From assembly GCA_005888295.1 (NCBI GenBank), contig VAWP01000071.1, positions 1 through 36,502 on the forward strand: a stretch of 36,502 nucleotides of DNA. The letters are read 5' to 3'. The position numbers and the translations under genes are program-made. The stretch is from Actinomycetota bacterium (lineage in GTDB: Bacteria; Actinomycetota; Acidimicrobiia; Acidimicrobiales; AC-9). Each line of letters starts with the position of its first letter. Position 1 is the first letter of the stretch. The notes under the pieces are model-generated. The model made no database searches and was not told the DNA's origin. It was given only the letters and a program-made list of their open reading frames with translations. Shown here in pieces: positions 24,281 through 30,575 of the stretch.

Positions 24281-24329
24281 ACATGCATGTTGACCTCCGA
24301 GATACGGAGACGTATACTACATGTATGAG
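24281..24329. promoter_or_regulatory. Divergent regulatory region with palindromes and leaderless promoter
   Basis: ACATGCATGT (24281-24290) is a perfect palindrome. On the + strand TTGACC (24290-24295), a 17-bp spacer and TATACT (24313-24318) form a near-consensus promoter whose predicted start (about 24325) is the A of an ATG. CGTATAC-TACAT-GTATGAG (24311-24329) carries the ATAC-N5-GTAT core across the -10 and start. ATACG-N4-CGTAT (24302-24315) is a further dyad. A repressor bound here would silence the + strand gene and probably tetR. Confidence 0.6.
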
Positions 24330-24552
24330 CGTATCCACAGTACGACCGGGTCTGGCGGCCGAGCGTCTGGAACGCCCGGAACGCCCGGAGCGTCCCCGGT
24401 TGGCTCCGCCGCCCGGGGGCTCCGCCGCCGGAGACGGCCCGGGCGGCAGTGGCCGCGACGAGGCCGTGGAGTGGGTGCGCCGACAGCTGGCGTGGGAGCA
24501 CCGCCTGGCGGGTCTCCGGGAGCAGGCGATGTCGGCCGACGTCGCCGGGTGA
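24325..24552 (+). CDS. Small leaderless-type protein with ERP repeats
   Basis: The start is ATG 24325, seven bases after the -10 box TATACT, so the transcript would begin at the start codon, a common arrangement in actinobacteria. The 75-residue product has an N-terminal part with LERPERPERPR, a Pro/Gly-rich linker and an amphipathic C-terminal helix (DEAVEWVRRQLAWEHRLAGLREQAM). No family is recognised. The open frame extends further upstream, but that part overlaps tetR antisense and lacks a start signal. It is divergent from tetR, sharing its control region. The promoter quality and the helical tail make it likely to be a real gene; its function is unknown. Confidence 0.6.
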   Translation: MSVSTVRPGLAAERLERPERPERPRLAPPPGGSAAGDGPGGSGRDEAVEWVRRQLAWEHRLAGLREQAMSADVAG

Positions 24553-24606
24553 GTGAGGGTTTGGACGCGATTTCCCCTGGCCGAGTGAAGCGCCCCTCTT
24601 GCACGA

Positions 24607-24647
24607 GGGACATCCGGGCCTGATACCCCCAAAGTGTCGGATGTCTC
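24607..24647. promoter_or_regulatory. Inverted repeat upstream of STAS gene
   Basis: GACATCCG (24609-24616) and CGGATGTC (24638-24645) are a perfect inverted repeat with a 21-base loop, extendable by two outer pairs (one G-U). ACATCCGGG occurs again at 24691-24699, just before the STAS start. With no U-run this looks more like a protein site or 5' leader structure than a terminator. Confidence 0.4.
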
Positions 24648-24714
24648 ATGACCACGGCTTGGTCTTGGAGCTCGAGGAGGTTGGTGAAGCACATCCGGGT
24701 TTGGCGGTGAGAAC

Positions 24715-25032
24715 GTGATCCCATTCGAGGTCAGGACGAACGTGTGCGATGGTCTCGCCACCGTGGCGGTGGCGGGGGACCTCGACTGCGCCACGGCCCC
24801 GCGGCTTCGAGCGACGCTGGAGGGGATGGCCCCCGGCCAGAACGTCGTGGTTGACCTCAGCGGCACCGACTTCTTGGATTGCGCGGGGGTCGGGGTGCTC
24901 CTCAGCTCGCAGCGGCGTCTGCGTCAGCTGGGCGGAGACCTCGTCGTGGGCTCGCCCAGGAGCGCCGTGCTCAGAGTGCTCGACATCACCGGGGTGCTCG
25001 GCGTGATCACGGTGGCGGGCGCAGAGAGCTAG
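24715..25032 (+). CDS. STAS-domain protein (anti-sigma antagonist-like)
   Basis: The 105-residue single-domain protein starts at GTG 24715. It follows the STAS fold: GLATVAVAGDLDCATAPRLRATL, then VVVDLSGTDFLDCAGVGVLLSSQRRL and GDLVVGSPRSAVLRVLDITGV. Such proteins bind anti-sigma kinases or other partners, and are switched by phosphorylation of a Ser in a DSSG-type loop. Here that loop is D55-C56-A57-G58, so there is no Ser or Thr to phosphorylate. It may be constitutively active or work by another signal such as thiol chemistry. No anti-sigma kinase or sigma factor gene lies beside it. It is convergent with the repeat-containing protein at 25064. Confidence 0.85.
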   Translation: MIPFEVRTNVCDGLATVAVAGDLDCATAPRLRATLEGMAPGQNVVVDLSGTDFLDCAGVGVLLSSQRRLRQLGGDLVVGSPRSAVLRVLDITGVLGVITVAGAES

Positions 25033-25063
25033 CAACCTGGCGGGGGCGTGGTGGTCGCGCCGC

Positions 25064-25510
25064 CTACGGGGACTTCGGAGCTCGGCGCGACTTGCTGGTC
25101 GTCGGGCGCTTGGCGGGCTGGGCGCCGGTCGTCTTGGCGCCGGCCTTCTTGGCTGGCCGGCCTCCTGGGCCGGCGGTGTTGGCTGGCCGGCCTCCCGGGC
25201 CGGCGGTGTTGGCTGGCCGGCCTCCCGGGCCGGCGGTGTCGGGAGCCGGGCGTGCCGGTGCCGCTCGGCTGACGGCGTGGGACCGACCGGTGGCCACGTT
25301 GGCCAGCGTCACCGCCCCGTCGGCCACCAAGCTCGCTCCACCCACGACGATCGAGCCGGTGACAGAGACGGCCGTTCCGGCGAGGGATCCCGCCTGCTTC
25401 GCCGCCTGCTCGGTGGCGGCGGCGACACCGACCGACACGTCGGTGCCGACGCGATTGACCGTCGCGCCCAAGGGGGACCGGCCCCCGCGCCACCGCCGGA
25501 CGAGGCCCAA
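25064..25510 (-). CDS. Small membrane-linked protein with basic GPGG repeat tail
   Basis: The frame gives 148 residues from TTG 25510, but coding-like sequence continues upstream to about 25564 (RIDELLTIAIGVGLAGLG), forming a likely membrane helix. No ATG, GTG or TTG is in frame there before a TAG at 25565-25567. The true start may be a rare codon, or a sequence error may hide it. After the helix come Gly/Val/Ala-rich segments (GSLAGTAVSVTGSIVVGGASLVADGAVTLANVATG). Then there are three decapeptide repeats of the TAGPGGRPAN type and a Lys/Arg-rich tail ending in SKSRRAPKSP. No family is recognised. The tail might bind nucleic acid or the inner membrane surface. Confidence 0.55.
   Translation of the reverse strand: MGLVRRWRGGRSPLGATVNRVGTDVSVGVAAATEQAAKQAGSLAGTAVSVTGSIVVGGASLVADGAVTLANVATGRSHAVSRAAPARPAPDTAGPGGRPANTAGPGGRPANTAGPGGRPAKKAGAKTTGAQPAKRPTTSKSRRAPKSP
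25149..25238 (-). repeat. Three in-frame 30-bp tandem repeats
   Basis: Units at 25149-25178, 25179-25208 and 25209-25238 are almost identical (one base differs in the first). They encode TAGPGGRPAN-like decapeptides. The core CCTCCCGGGCCGG recurs in the 30-bp repeat of the flippase gene. Confidence 0.95.
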
Positions 25511-25751
25511 ACCCGCCAGCCCGACCCCGATGGCGATCGTCAGCAGCTCGTCGATGCGAAGAGCCTACCGCCACCCCTCGACTCGACTGGTCCCCGATGC
25601 GTCCAAGGCTCCAGTTGTCCTTCGGCGAAGCGGAGGATCGACTCCTTCGCGCCGTGGTTCGTGACACCCCCTGCCGGATGTTCGTCGAGGGTTCATCCGT
25701 CCTGTCGGTCGCGTTCATCGAGGCGCAACTGGCCCAACGCACACTGGCGAC

Positions 25752-26459
25752 ATGGCGGCACTCGCGGCGCCCGAGCAGAGCCGGCTTCTTCCCACGACGG
25801 CCCCCTCCAGCACCCTCGCCATCTTCGATCTGGACCGAACCCTCATCCCCGGTTCCAGCCTCGTCCACCTCGGGCGGGCGCTGGCGCGGCGAGGGCTGCT
25901 CAGCCCGTGGACCCTGCCGACGCACGTCGCTCGCAACCTCGTGTTCCAGCGCTGCGGGGCCAGCGAGTCCAAGGCAGAGCGTGTGCGGGACAGCATGCTG
26001 CGGGCATTCTCGGGTACCGCACAGGCCCCCCTGTTGTCCGCTGTCACGGAGGTCGCCGCGGACGTGGCCCGAGACGTCTACTCCGGCGCCGGGTGGCTCC
26101 TCGAGCAGCACCTCGACCGGGGCGATTTCTGCGTGGTGCTGTCCGCGAGTCCCCACGAGCTCGTGTCGGCGGTCAGCGGCCTCCTCGGCGCCCACCGTGG
26201 TGTGGGCACCGTCGCCGAGGTGGTCGACGGTTGCTACACGGGTCGACTGTCCGGGCCCTTCTGTCAGGGCCGGGGCAAGCTCGATCGGCTGGCCCAAGAG
26301 GTCGGACCGGTGCAGCTCTCCGAGGCCGCGGCCTACTCCGACTCTGGCTCAGACCTCGCGCTGTTGCGTTCCTGCCGCCGCCCCGTGGCCGTGAACCCTG
26401 ACCGGGCGTTGCGGGCTGCGGCGCGGGCGTCGGGCTGGCCGATCCTGCGTTTCAGCTGA
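25752..26459 (+). CDS. HAD-IB family phosphatase (SerB/CicA-like)
   Basis: All four HAD motifs are visible in this 235-residue protein: motif I IFDLDRTLIPGS (nucleophile Asp and acid Asp), motif II VVLSASP, motif III with Lys in GRGKLDRL, and motif IV YSDSGSDLALL. The helical cap between motifs I and II fits subfamily IB, which includes phosphoserine phosphatases and CicA-like enzymes that often sit near lipid metabolism genes. The natural substrate, a small phosphomonoester or a lipid phosphate, is not clear. ATG 25752 has only a weak ribosome site. It is convergent with uppP; CTGAGC (26456-26461) and GCTCAG (26479-26484) form a stem over the junction. Confidence 0.87.
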   Translation: MAALAAPEQSRLLPTTAPSSTLAIFDLDRTLIPGSSLVHLGRALARRGLLSPWTLPTHVARNLVFQRCGASESKAERVRDSMLRAFSGTAQAPLLSAVTEVAADVARDVYSGAGWLLEQHLDRGDFCVVLSASPHELVSAVSGLLGAHRGVGTVAEVVDGCYTGRLSGPFCQGRGKLDRLAQEVGPVQLSEAAAYSDSGSDLALLRSCRRPVAVNPDRALRAAARASGWPILRFS

Positions 26460-26480
26460 GCTCAGGCGCGGGCCGGGCGC

Positions 26481-27362
26481 TCAGTGGAACCGGATGATCA
26501 TGGCCCCGCCGAAGAGGATGCAGTAGACGGCGAACGGCCAGAGCTTGCGGGTCTCGAAGTACCGCATGAGGAAGCGCACCGCCAGGTATGCGGCCACGCC
26601 CGCCGCGATGCTGCCCACGAGGATCTGACTGCGCACCCCGTCGCCGTTGTGACCCAGTAGATCGGGGAGCTTGTAGATGCCGGCTGCGAGGATCACGGGG
26701 GTGGCCAACAGGAACGAGAAACGCGCCGCGTCCTCGTAGTCGAGACCGCGCACGAGCCCGGCCACCATGGTGATGCCCGAGCGACTGATCCCGGCGAACA
26801 AGGCGAAGACCTGGGCGACGCCGATCACCCCGGATTCTCGGAAATCGAGGGTGTCCAGCCGCCGGGCCGGCGCCCTCGCCGCGCCCGGAGCACCGACGGG
26901 CTGGTACGCCTCGGCCCGTCGGCGGGCTGCGTCGCCGACGAAGAGGATGAGGCCGTTGATCACGAGGAAGGTCGCTGCGGCCAGCGGCTTGGCGAACACG
27001 GTCCGAAAGACGTGCTCGAAGGCCAACCCGACGATGCCGGCGGGGATGGTGGCGACGATCAGGAGCCAGGCCAGGCGCTGGTCCGACGTCTCGATGCGCC
27101 GTGTCCGCAGCGTCACGAAGAAGCCCCGGATGATCCGGATCCACAGGTCGCGGAAGTACAGGAGCAGGGCGAGGGCCGTGGCCACGTGCATGCCGACGAG
27201 GAAGGCCAGGAAGAACGACTCCGACTGCGACTGGGCCGCGACCACGTCGCGCCAGCCGAAGAGCGCCGGGAAGATCACGGTGTGGCCCAGGCTGGAGATC
27301 GGGAACAGCTCGGTGATCCCCTGGAGCAGCCCCAGAATGACGGCCTGAAGATAGCTCAGCAC
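26481..27362 (-). CDS. uppP: Undecaprenyl-diphosphatase UppP/BacA
   Basis: The 293-residue integral membrane enzyme removes a phosphate from undecaprenyl diphosphate, recycling the lipid carrier for peptidoglycan and surface glycans. The two catalytic motifs are intact: GLLQGITELFPISSLGH near the N-terminus and FAGISRSGITM in the second half. About eight helices are present. An insertion of about 25 residues (ARRRAEAYQPVGAPGAARAPARR) in a loop before the second motif is Ala/Arg/Pro-rich. GTG 27362 follows AAGGGA by eight bases. A 42-codon open frame with a good ribosome site ends 22 bp upstream and may be a leader gene. The glycan enzymes at the left of the window would depend on such recycling. 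Confidence 0.95.
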   Translation of the reverse strand: MLSYLQAVILGLLQGITELFPISSLGHTVIFPALFGWRDVVAAQSQSESFFLAFLVGMHVATALALLLYFRDLWIRIIRGFFVTLRTRRIETSDQRLAWLLIVATIPAGIVGLAFEHVFRTVFAKPLAAATFLVINGLILFVGDAARRRAEAYQPVGAPGAARAPARRLDTLDFRESGVIGVAQVFALFAGISRSGITMVAGLVRGLDYEDAARFSFLLATPVILAAGIYKLPDLLGHNGDGVRSQILVGSIAAGVAAYLAVRFLMRYFETRKLWPFAVYCILFGGAMIIRFH

Positions 27363-27384
27363 GATCGCGGTCCCTTGCTCCTCG

Positions 27385-27513
27385 TCACCCGGCGCCGGCG
27401 ATCGGGCCAGCGCTCTCGGCGGGTGATCGAACGGGAAGATCGTAGGCCAAGATGCTGGTTCGACGGCCCACCGACACCGCTCTCGCGGTGGCTGGCGTCC
27501 TGTCGGTCGTCAT
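27385..27513 (-). CDS. Small ORF (42 aa) upstream of uppP
   Basis: ATG 27513 has GAAGGAAAC directly upstream, a good ribosome site, and the frame ends 22 bp before the uppP start. The peptide (MTTDRTPATARAVSVGRRTS... ending AGPIAGAG) has no membrane helix, no known domain and no clear bias beyond the local composition. It could be a small protein cotranscribed with uppP or a translated leader. I recognise no homologue. Confidence 0.35.
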   Translation of the reverse strand: MTTDRTPATARAVSVGRRTSILAYDLPVRSPAESAGPIAGAG

Positions 27514-27685
27514 GTTTCCTTCGGCGGCGCTCAGCTCGCCCGGCGGCACGCAGACCCGAATCCCGGCCGGGCCGACACTGCTCGCGGCGCAGCACCCGTC
27601 CACGACGGGGCGTACGACGCGACGCGCGAAGAAGCGCTCCGGCTCGGTCGAGTTGTGCGCGACAGCGCCTGGTGACGCCGAGGGC

Positions 27686-28114
27686 TCAGCGCCTGGCGGT
27701 CTTCCTGGCGCCGGCCTTCTTCTTCGCCGTCTTCTTCGCCGCCGGCCGCTTGGTGGTGGACTTCTTGGCGGCGGCCTTCTTCTTCGCCGGGCCCGCCGAT
27801 CCGTCCAGCACCCCGCGACCGAGCTTGGGCGCCCGCGATGGGTTGAGCACGGCGTCCTTGAAGCCCTTGAGCGCGGTGATGCGGGCCCGCTTGGACGCCT
27901 TGATCCGGATCTGTTCGCCGGTCGCAGGATTGCGGCCCATGCGGGCCGCCCGCTCCACCTTGGCGAACTTGGCGAACCCGGAGATCGATACCGGCTCCCC
28001 CTTGGACACCGCGGCCGTCACCACGTCGGTAAAGCCCCGAAGGGCGGAGTCGATGCTCTTCGTCTCCTGGCCGGTCTCGGCCGCTACAGCTCGCACGAGG
28101 TCTCTGCGGTTCAT
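27686..28114 (-). CDS. hup: HU-family nucleoid protein with Lys/Ala-rich tail
   Basis: Residues 1-90 are a complete HU domain: MNRRDLVRAVAAETGQETKSIDSALRGFTDVV, VSISGFAKFAKVERAARMGRNPATGEQIRI and AITALKGFKDAVL-type ends. The GRNPATGE arm inserts in the DNA minor groove. Residues from about 105 are PAKK/AKK repeats like the histone-H1-like tail of mycobacterial HupB, which strengthens DNA compaction. ATG 28114 has AAGGAGG a few bases upstream. It bends and packages DNA as a dimer. It is a single gene; its leader to about 28180 is AT-richer and probably holds the promoter. Confidence 0.95.
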   Translation of the reverse strand: MNRRDLVRAVAAETGQETKSIDSALRGFTDVVTAAVSKGEPVSISGFAKFAKVERAARMGRNPATGEQIRIKASKRARITALKGFKDAVLNPSRAPKLGRGVLDGSAGPAKKKAAAKKSTTKRPAAKKTAKKKAGARKTARR

Positions 28115-28198
28115 CCTCGCCTCCTTCGTCCTCAGCGCCCGCCCATTCTGCGATATCTGGCGAGAGAAGGCGAGGATAGTCCTACAACGGGGCTGGGA

Positions 28199-28951
28199 TC
28201 AGAGCTCCACGGGTTGCCCGACGTCGACGCGACCACCACGGGTCACCCGCGCCAGGACGCCGAGATCGGCCGAGTGCGCGGCGCTCAGATGGCGCATGAT
28301 GTCGAGCTCCCGCGGGAGGCCGCCGGGCTGTGGACGCGTGGTCATCACGCAGCGCCCGCACGGCCGCAGCACGTCGAGCTCCACCTGACCGAGCACGACC
28401 CGCCGGCCCATCCAAGCGGCCTCGACGAGCTCGGTCCCCTCGGCCTCGATGAGCACGTTGGGCCGGAAGCGCAGCACATCCCACCGCAGGTCGGGACGTT
28501 CGGCGGCCACCGCCCGGAGGCTGGCCGTGGTGAGGAGATGGACCGGGCTCGAGTCCACGAACGAGCCGTACGGGCCCTGCCACCGCACCGGCTCGGACCC
28601 GTCGTCCTCGAAATCGGCCGGACGCTCGAACGTCCCCCGCCCGCCTGCCCTGGCCTCGACGAGGTGCACGGTTCGCCCCAGCCACGCACCGAGGGCGGCG
28701 TCGACCGCAGGGCCCGTACCGAGGGCCGTCTCCCCGGTGGGAAGCCGCACGGTGAGCTCGACGCCGACCAGCATGGCCCGAGCCTCGAGCAGGCGCCCGT
28801 CCTTCTTGGCCGACACGATCGTTCCCGATGCGGGGTCGAGCACGCCGAAGCGGCGGTCGCCGTCGACACCGTGCTCGTCGAACCGCAGGCTGTCTCTGGC
28901 CTCGCCCTGCATGGACTTGACGGGGTAGCGCCAGAGCCCAGCCACCTTCAT
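28199..28951 (-). CDS. MOSC-domain protein with N-terminal MOSC_N (YcbX/mARC-like)
   Basis: I start at ATG 28951 (MKVAGLWRYPVKSMQGE), which matches the usual beginning of MOSC_N beta-barrel proteins; the frame is open to 29101 but the upstream residues are not family-like. The 250-residue product has GDRRFGVLD, VSAKKDGRLLEARAML, and the MOSC half with SFVDSSPVHLLTTASL, RFRPNVLIEAEG and the molybdenum-cofactor cysteine block LRPCGRCVMTTRPQPG. Relatives bind a sulfurated molybdenum cofactor and reduce N-hydroxylated compounds. No ribosome site is seen; TAGCGT seven bases before ATG could be a -10 box of a leaderless mRNA. No cofactor biosynthesis genes are nearby. Confidence 0.85.
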   Translation of the reverse strand: MKVAGLWRYPVKSMQGEARDSLRFDEHGVDGDRRFGVLDPASGTIVSAKKDGRLLEARAMLVGVELTVRLPTGETALGTGPAVDAALGAWLGRTVHLVEARAGGRGTFERPADFEDDGSEPVRWQGPYGSFVDSSPVHLLTTASLRAVAAERPDLRWDVLRFRPNVLIEAEGTELVEAAWMGRRVVLGQVELDVLRPCGRCVMTTRPQPGGLPRELDIMRHLSAAHSADLGVLARVTRGGRVDVGQPVEL

Positions 28952-29022
28952 GCCCGCGACGCTAGTGGCCTGGTTCGCGGCTCCCTCGTACGGGTACCTA
29001 CAGGTAGGAGAAGGGGTGCGCG

Positions 29023-29277
29023 ATGGCGAACTCTGATCACATGCCGGATGCCCCCAGGGCACCGTCGTCGACGTCGGAAGAGCCGACCTCGGAGAGCCCA
29101 TCCGAGCCCTTCCAGCCCCTGCCTGCCGGTCATCCTGGCATCGGCTTTCTGATCATGCGGGCCCGTCGCCGGCGGTCACGGGAGACGGCGGAGCTCCTCG
29201 CCGGGGTCGACATGCACCGGCGGTCGTCAGGGCCTCGTCCGCCTGCGGGTGGCGACGACAAGGACCGGAAGGCCTGA
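29023..29277 (+). CDS. Hypothetical small protein
   Basis: ATG 29023 follows GGAGAAGGGG with a six-base gap, a good ribosome site, and is divergent from the MOSC gene. The 84-residue product has a Ser/Pro/Glu-rich N-terminal half and then a short conserved-looking stretch, GHPGIGFLIMRARRRRSRETAELLAGVDMHRR, which should be a basic helix. It ends with a polar tail. There is no membrane helix or signal peptide. I do not recognise a family. Confidence 0.5.
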   Translation: MANSDHMPDAPRAPSSTSEEPTSESPSEPFQPLPAGHPGIGFLIMRARRRRSRETAELLAGVDMHRRSSGPRPPAGGDDKDRKA

Positions 29278-29405
29278 CTCGGCGAGCCTGACGTAGCTGC
29301 TCACGGGGGCGCCGCGCGCACGCCGCATCGCCGGTGGACGGCCGCGACATGGACCGGATGCACGACCCGTAGAATGAACGCGGCGGCCTCGAGGCGGATG
29401 GCTCC

Positions 29406-29439
29406 CTGGCGGATGACGTGATCTGGCGGATGGCGTGAT
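29406..29439. repeat. Two copies of a 17-bp tandem repeat
   Basis: CTGGCGGATGACGTGAT (29406-29422) is followed at once by CTGGCGGATGGCGTGAT (29423-29439); a decayed third copy (CTGCGGGTGA) begins at 29440. Confidence 0.8.
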
Positions 29440-29550
29440 CTGCGGGTGAGGCCGGTCGCCGGTGGTGGCGCTGCACGCCGGGTGGCTCGTCGACCGCGAC
29501 ACCCGCGGCGGGCGGCTGATCGGCGGCGCCAGCGGGATCACGCCCCCCGT

Positions 29551-29684
29551 GCGTCAACGCTGCAGGTTCGCCCCCGCCCTACCTGAACGACCGTTCCTGT
29601 CGTGAGCAGACCCCGTTTCTGCGGCATGCACGCTGCAGGGTCGCGCCCAGCGGCCTCCCGAGGCCGTTCCTGCAGCGTTGACGC
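29551..29684. repeat. 134-bp element with 16-bp terminal inverted repeats (REP/MITE-like)
   Basis: GCGTCAACGCTGCAGG (29551-29566) and CCTGCAGCGTTGACGC (29669-29684) are perfect inverted copies. Inside, ACGCTGCAGG recurs at 29630-29639 and forms a ten-pair stem with 29669-29678 around GGCCT-N4-AGGCC. CCGTTCCTG occurs at 29591-29599 and 29665-29673, so the element looks like two related blocks of about 60-75 bp. No clear target-site duplication is seen. It could be a mobile miniature element, a palindromic dispersed repeat or a transcription-ending structure. Confidence 0.6.
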
Positions 29685-29693
29685 CCGCGGCCG

Positions 29694-29903
29694 TCACCGC
29701 TCACCCAGGCGACGGAACGTGTTGAGCGAGAACTCCTCGAGCGTCCGGGGCAGGTCGGCGCGGTCGGGATGGGCGTTCTCCCACCACGTGGCGCGCAGCG
29801 CTCCGCGCCGGGAGAGGACCTCAGGCACCCGGGTGGCCTCGTAGGCGTCGGGCGGGGAGTCGGACATCTCGAGGTACAGACCAGCGGTGATGCGGTCCTC
29901 CAT
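29694..29903 (-). CDS. Short hypothetical protein, possibly truncated
   Basis: ATG 29903 has GGGGAGGGGGGA upstream at about 11 bases. The 69-residue product (YLEMSDSPPDAYEATRVPEVLSRRGALRATWWENAH...RADLPRTLEEF) looks truly coding. It recalls the first part of larger EthD/stress-response-like ferredoxin-fold proteins, though I am not certain of that. The last ten residues look unrelated to such a fold. The stop lies ten bases from the palindromic repeat at 29551-29684, so the original 3' part may have been lost when that element arose. It is divergent from the small MOSC gene. Confidence 0.45.
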   Translation of the reverse strand: MEDRITAGLYLEMSDSPPDAYEATRVPEVLSRRGALRATWWENAHPDRADLPRTLEEFSLNTFRRLGER

Positions 29904-29972
29904 CGACGTAACGTCCCCCCTCCCCGTGCAAAAGGCGTTGACGAAGCTAGCAGCGGCCTCGAAGCTCTACCC

Positions 29973-30488
29973 ATGGACGGCGTCGTCGCGGGCATCTACC
30001 TCAGCGCTGTCGCCGGCGGCGCCATGCAGCACCGGGACGAGGTGGAGGTGGGCCCTGGAGGCGTGGTGGGCGATCGCTACTCCTCCGGGAACGGGAGCTG
30101 GTCGTCGAAGCCCGCGTCGGGGCGGGCGTTGACCCTCATCGAGGAGGAGGCCATCGAGGCCGTCCGCCGGGACTACGGGGTCGAACTGGCGCCGGGAGCG
30201 ACGCGGCGCAACGTCGTGACCCGAGGCGTCGCCCTCAATCACCTCGTGGGCCGGACGTTCCGTGTCGGCGAGGCCGAAGTCGTCGGAGTGCGGCTGGCCG
30301 AGCCGTGCGCGCACCTGGAGGCCCTCACCGCGGCGGGCGTCCGCCGCGCCCTGGTGCACCGGGGCGGGCTGCGGGGTGAAGTGGTGTCCGGTGGCTGCGT
30401 GCGGGTCGGCGACCCGGTGCGGCTCCTCGAGCGCCCGGAGCGCCCCGAGCGCCCCGAGCGCCCCGAGCGCCACGTGGCCAACGAGTAG
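29973..30488 (+). CDS. Small MOSC-domain protein
   Basis: The 171-residue product starts at ATG 29973, where family-like sequence begins (MDGVVAGIYLSAVAGGAMQHRDEVEV); the ribosome site is weak and the frame is open further upstream. MOSC features are GPGGVVGDRYS, ALTLIEEEAIEAV, TRRNVVTRGVALNHLVGRTFRVGEAEVVGVRLAEPCAHL, with the cofactor-binding-type cysteine in EPCAHL, and LRGEVVSGG. This is a stand-alone MOSC domain, unlike the longer MOSC_N protein at 28199-28951. Such proteins are thought to carry or use a sulfurated molybdenum cofactor. The C-terminus ends in four ERP tripeptides encoded by 9-bp repeats. Confidence 0.83.
   Translation: MDGVVAGIYLSAVAGGAMQHRDEVEVGPGGVVGDRYSSGNGSWSSKPASGRALTLIEEEAIEAVRRDYGVELAPGATRRNVVTRGVALNHLVGRTFRVGEAEVVGVRLAEPCAHLEALTAAGVRRALVHRGGLRGEVVSGGCVRVGDPVRLLERPERPERPERPERHVANE
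30430..30468 (+). repeat. 9-bp repeats encoding ERP tripeptides
   Basis: GAGCGCCC(C/G)-type units are repeated four to five times at the 3' end of the small MOSC gene, giving ERPERPERPERPER. A shorter run of the same tripeptide occurs at about 24371-24395 in the small protein at 24325. Confidence 0.85.
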
Positions 30489-30575
30489 GCCACCCCGCTA
30501 GCCCACCCCGCCGAAGCACACCCCGCACGCACGACCCGGGGCCCCGGCCCCCTCGCCGGCCCCTTCCGGTTGTAC

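Larger units (their letters stand above)
29278..29693. other. Gene-free gap between convergent genes, rich in repeats
   Basis: About 415 bp separate two convergent small genes. Open frames here have no ribosome site and unconvincing composition. The stretch holds a 17-bp tandem repeat (29406-29439) and a palindromic repeat element (29551-29684), annotated separately. Confidence 0.6.

Noticed and set aside
25149-25238. CRISPR-like 30-bp repeats
   Set aside because: Units are contiguous without spacers and encode in-frame decapeptides; no cas genes are present.
25029-26297. Minus-strand open frame of 422 codons
   Set aside because: Covers the HAD gene antisense and the repeat protein in another frame; composition is typical of GC-rich shadow frames and there is no ribosome site.
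27012-29152. Long + strand open frames opposite uppP, HU and MOSC genes
   Set aside because: They are antisense to three well-recognised genes and show no domain of their own.
29468-29602. Short + strand frame VALHAGWLVDRDTRGG...
   Set aside because: Looks briefly coding but has no ribosome site and runs into the palindromic repeat; probably chance.
29551-29684. Integron attC site
   Set aside because: The ends do not fit the RYYYAAC/GTTRRRY core sites and no integron integrase or cassette array is present.
29551-29684. Insertion sequence with target duplication
   Set aside because: No transposase fits in 134 bp and the flanks show no matching duplication, so only a REP/MITE-like label is supported.
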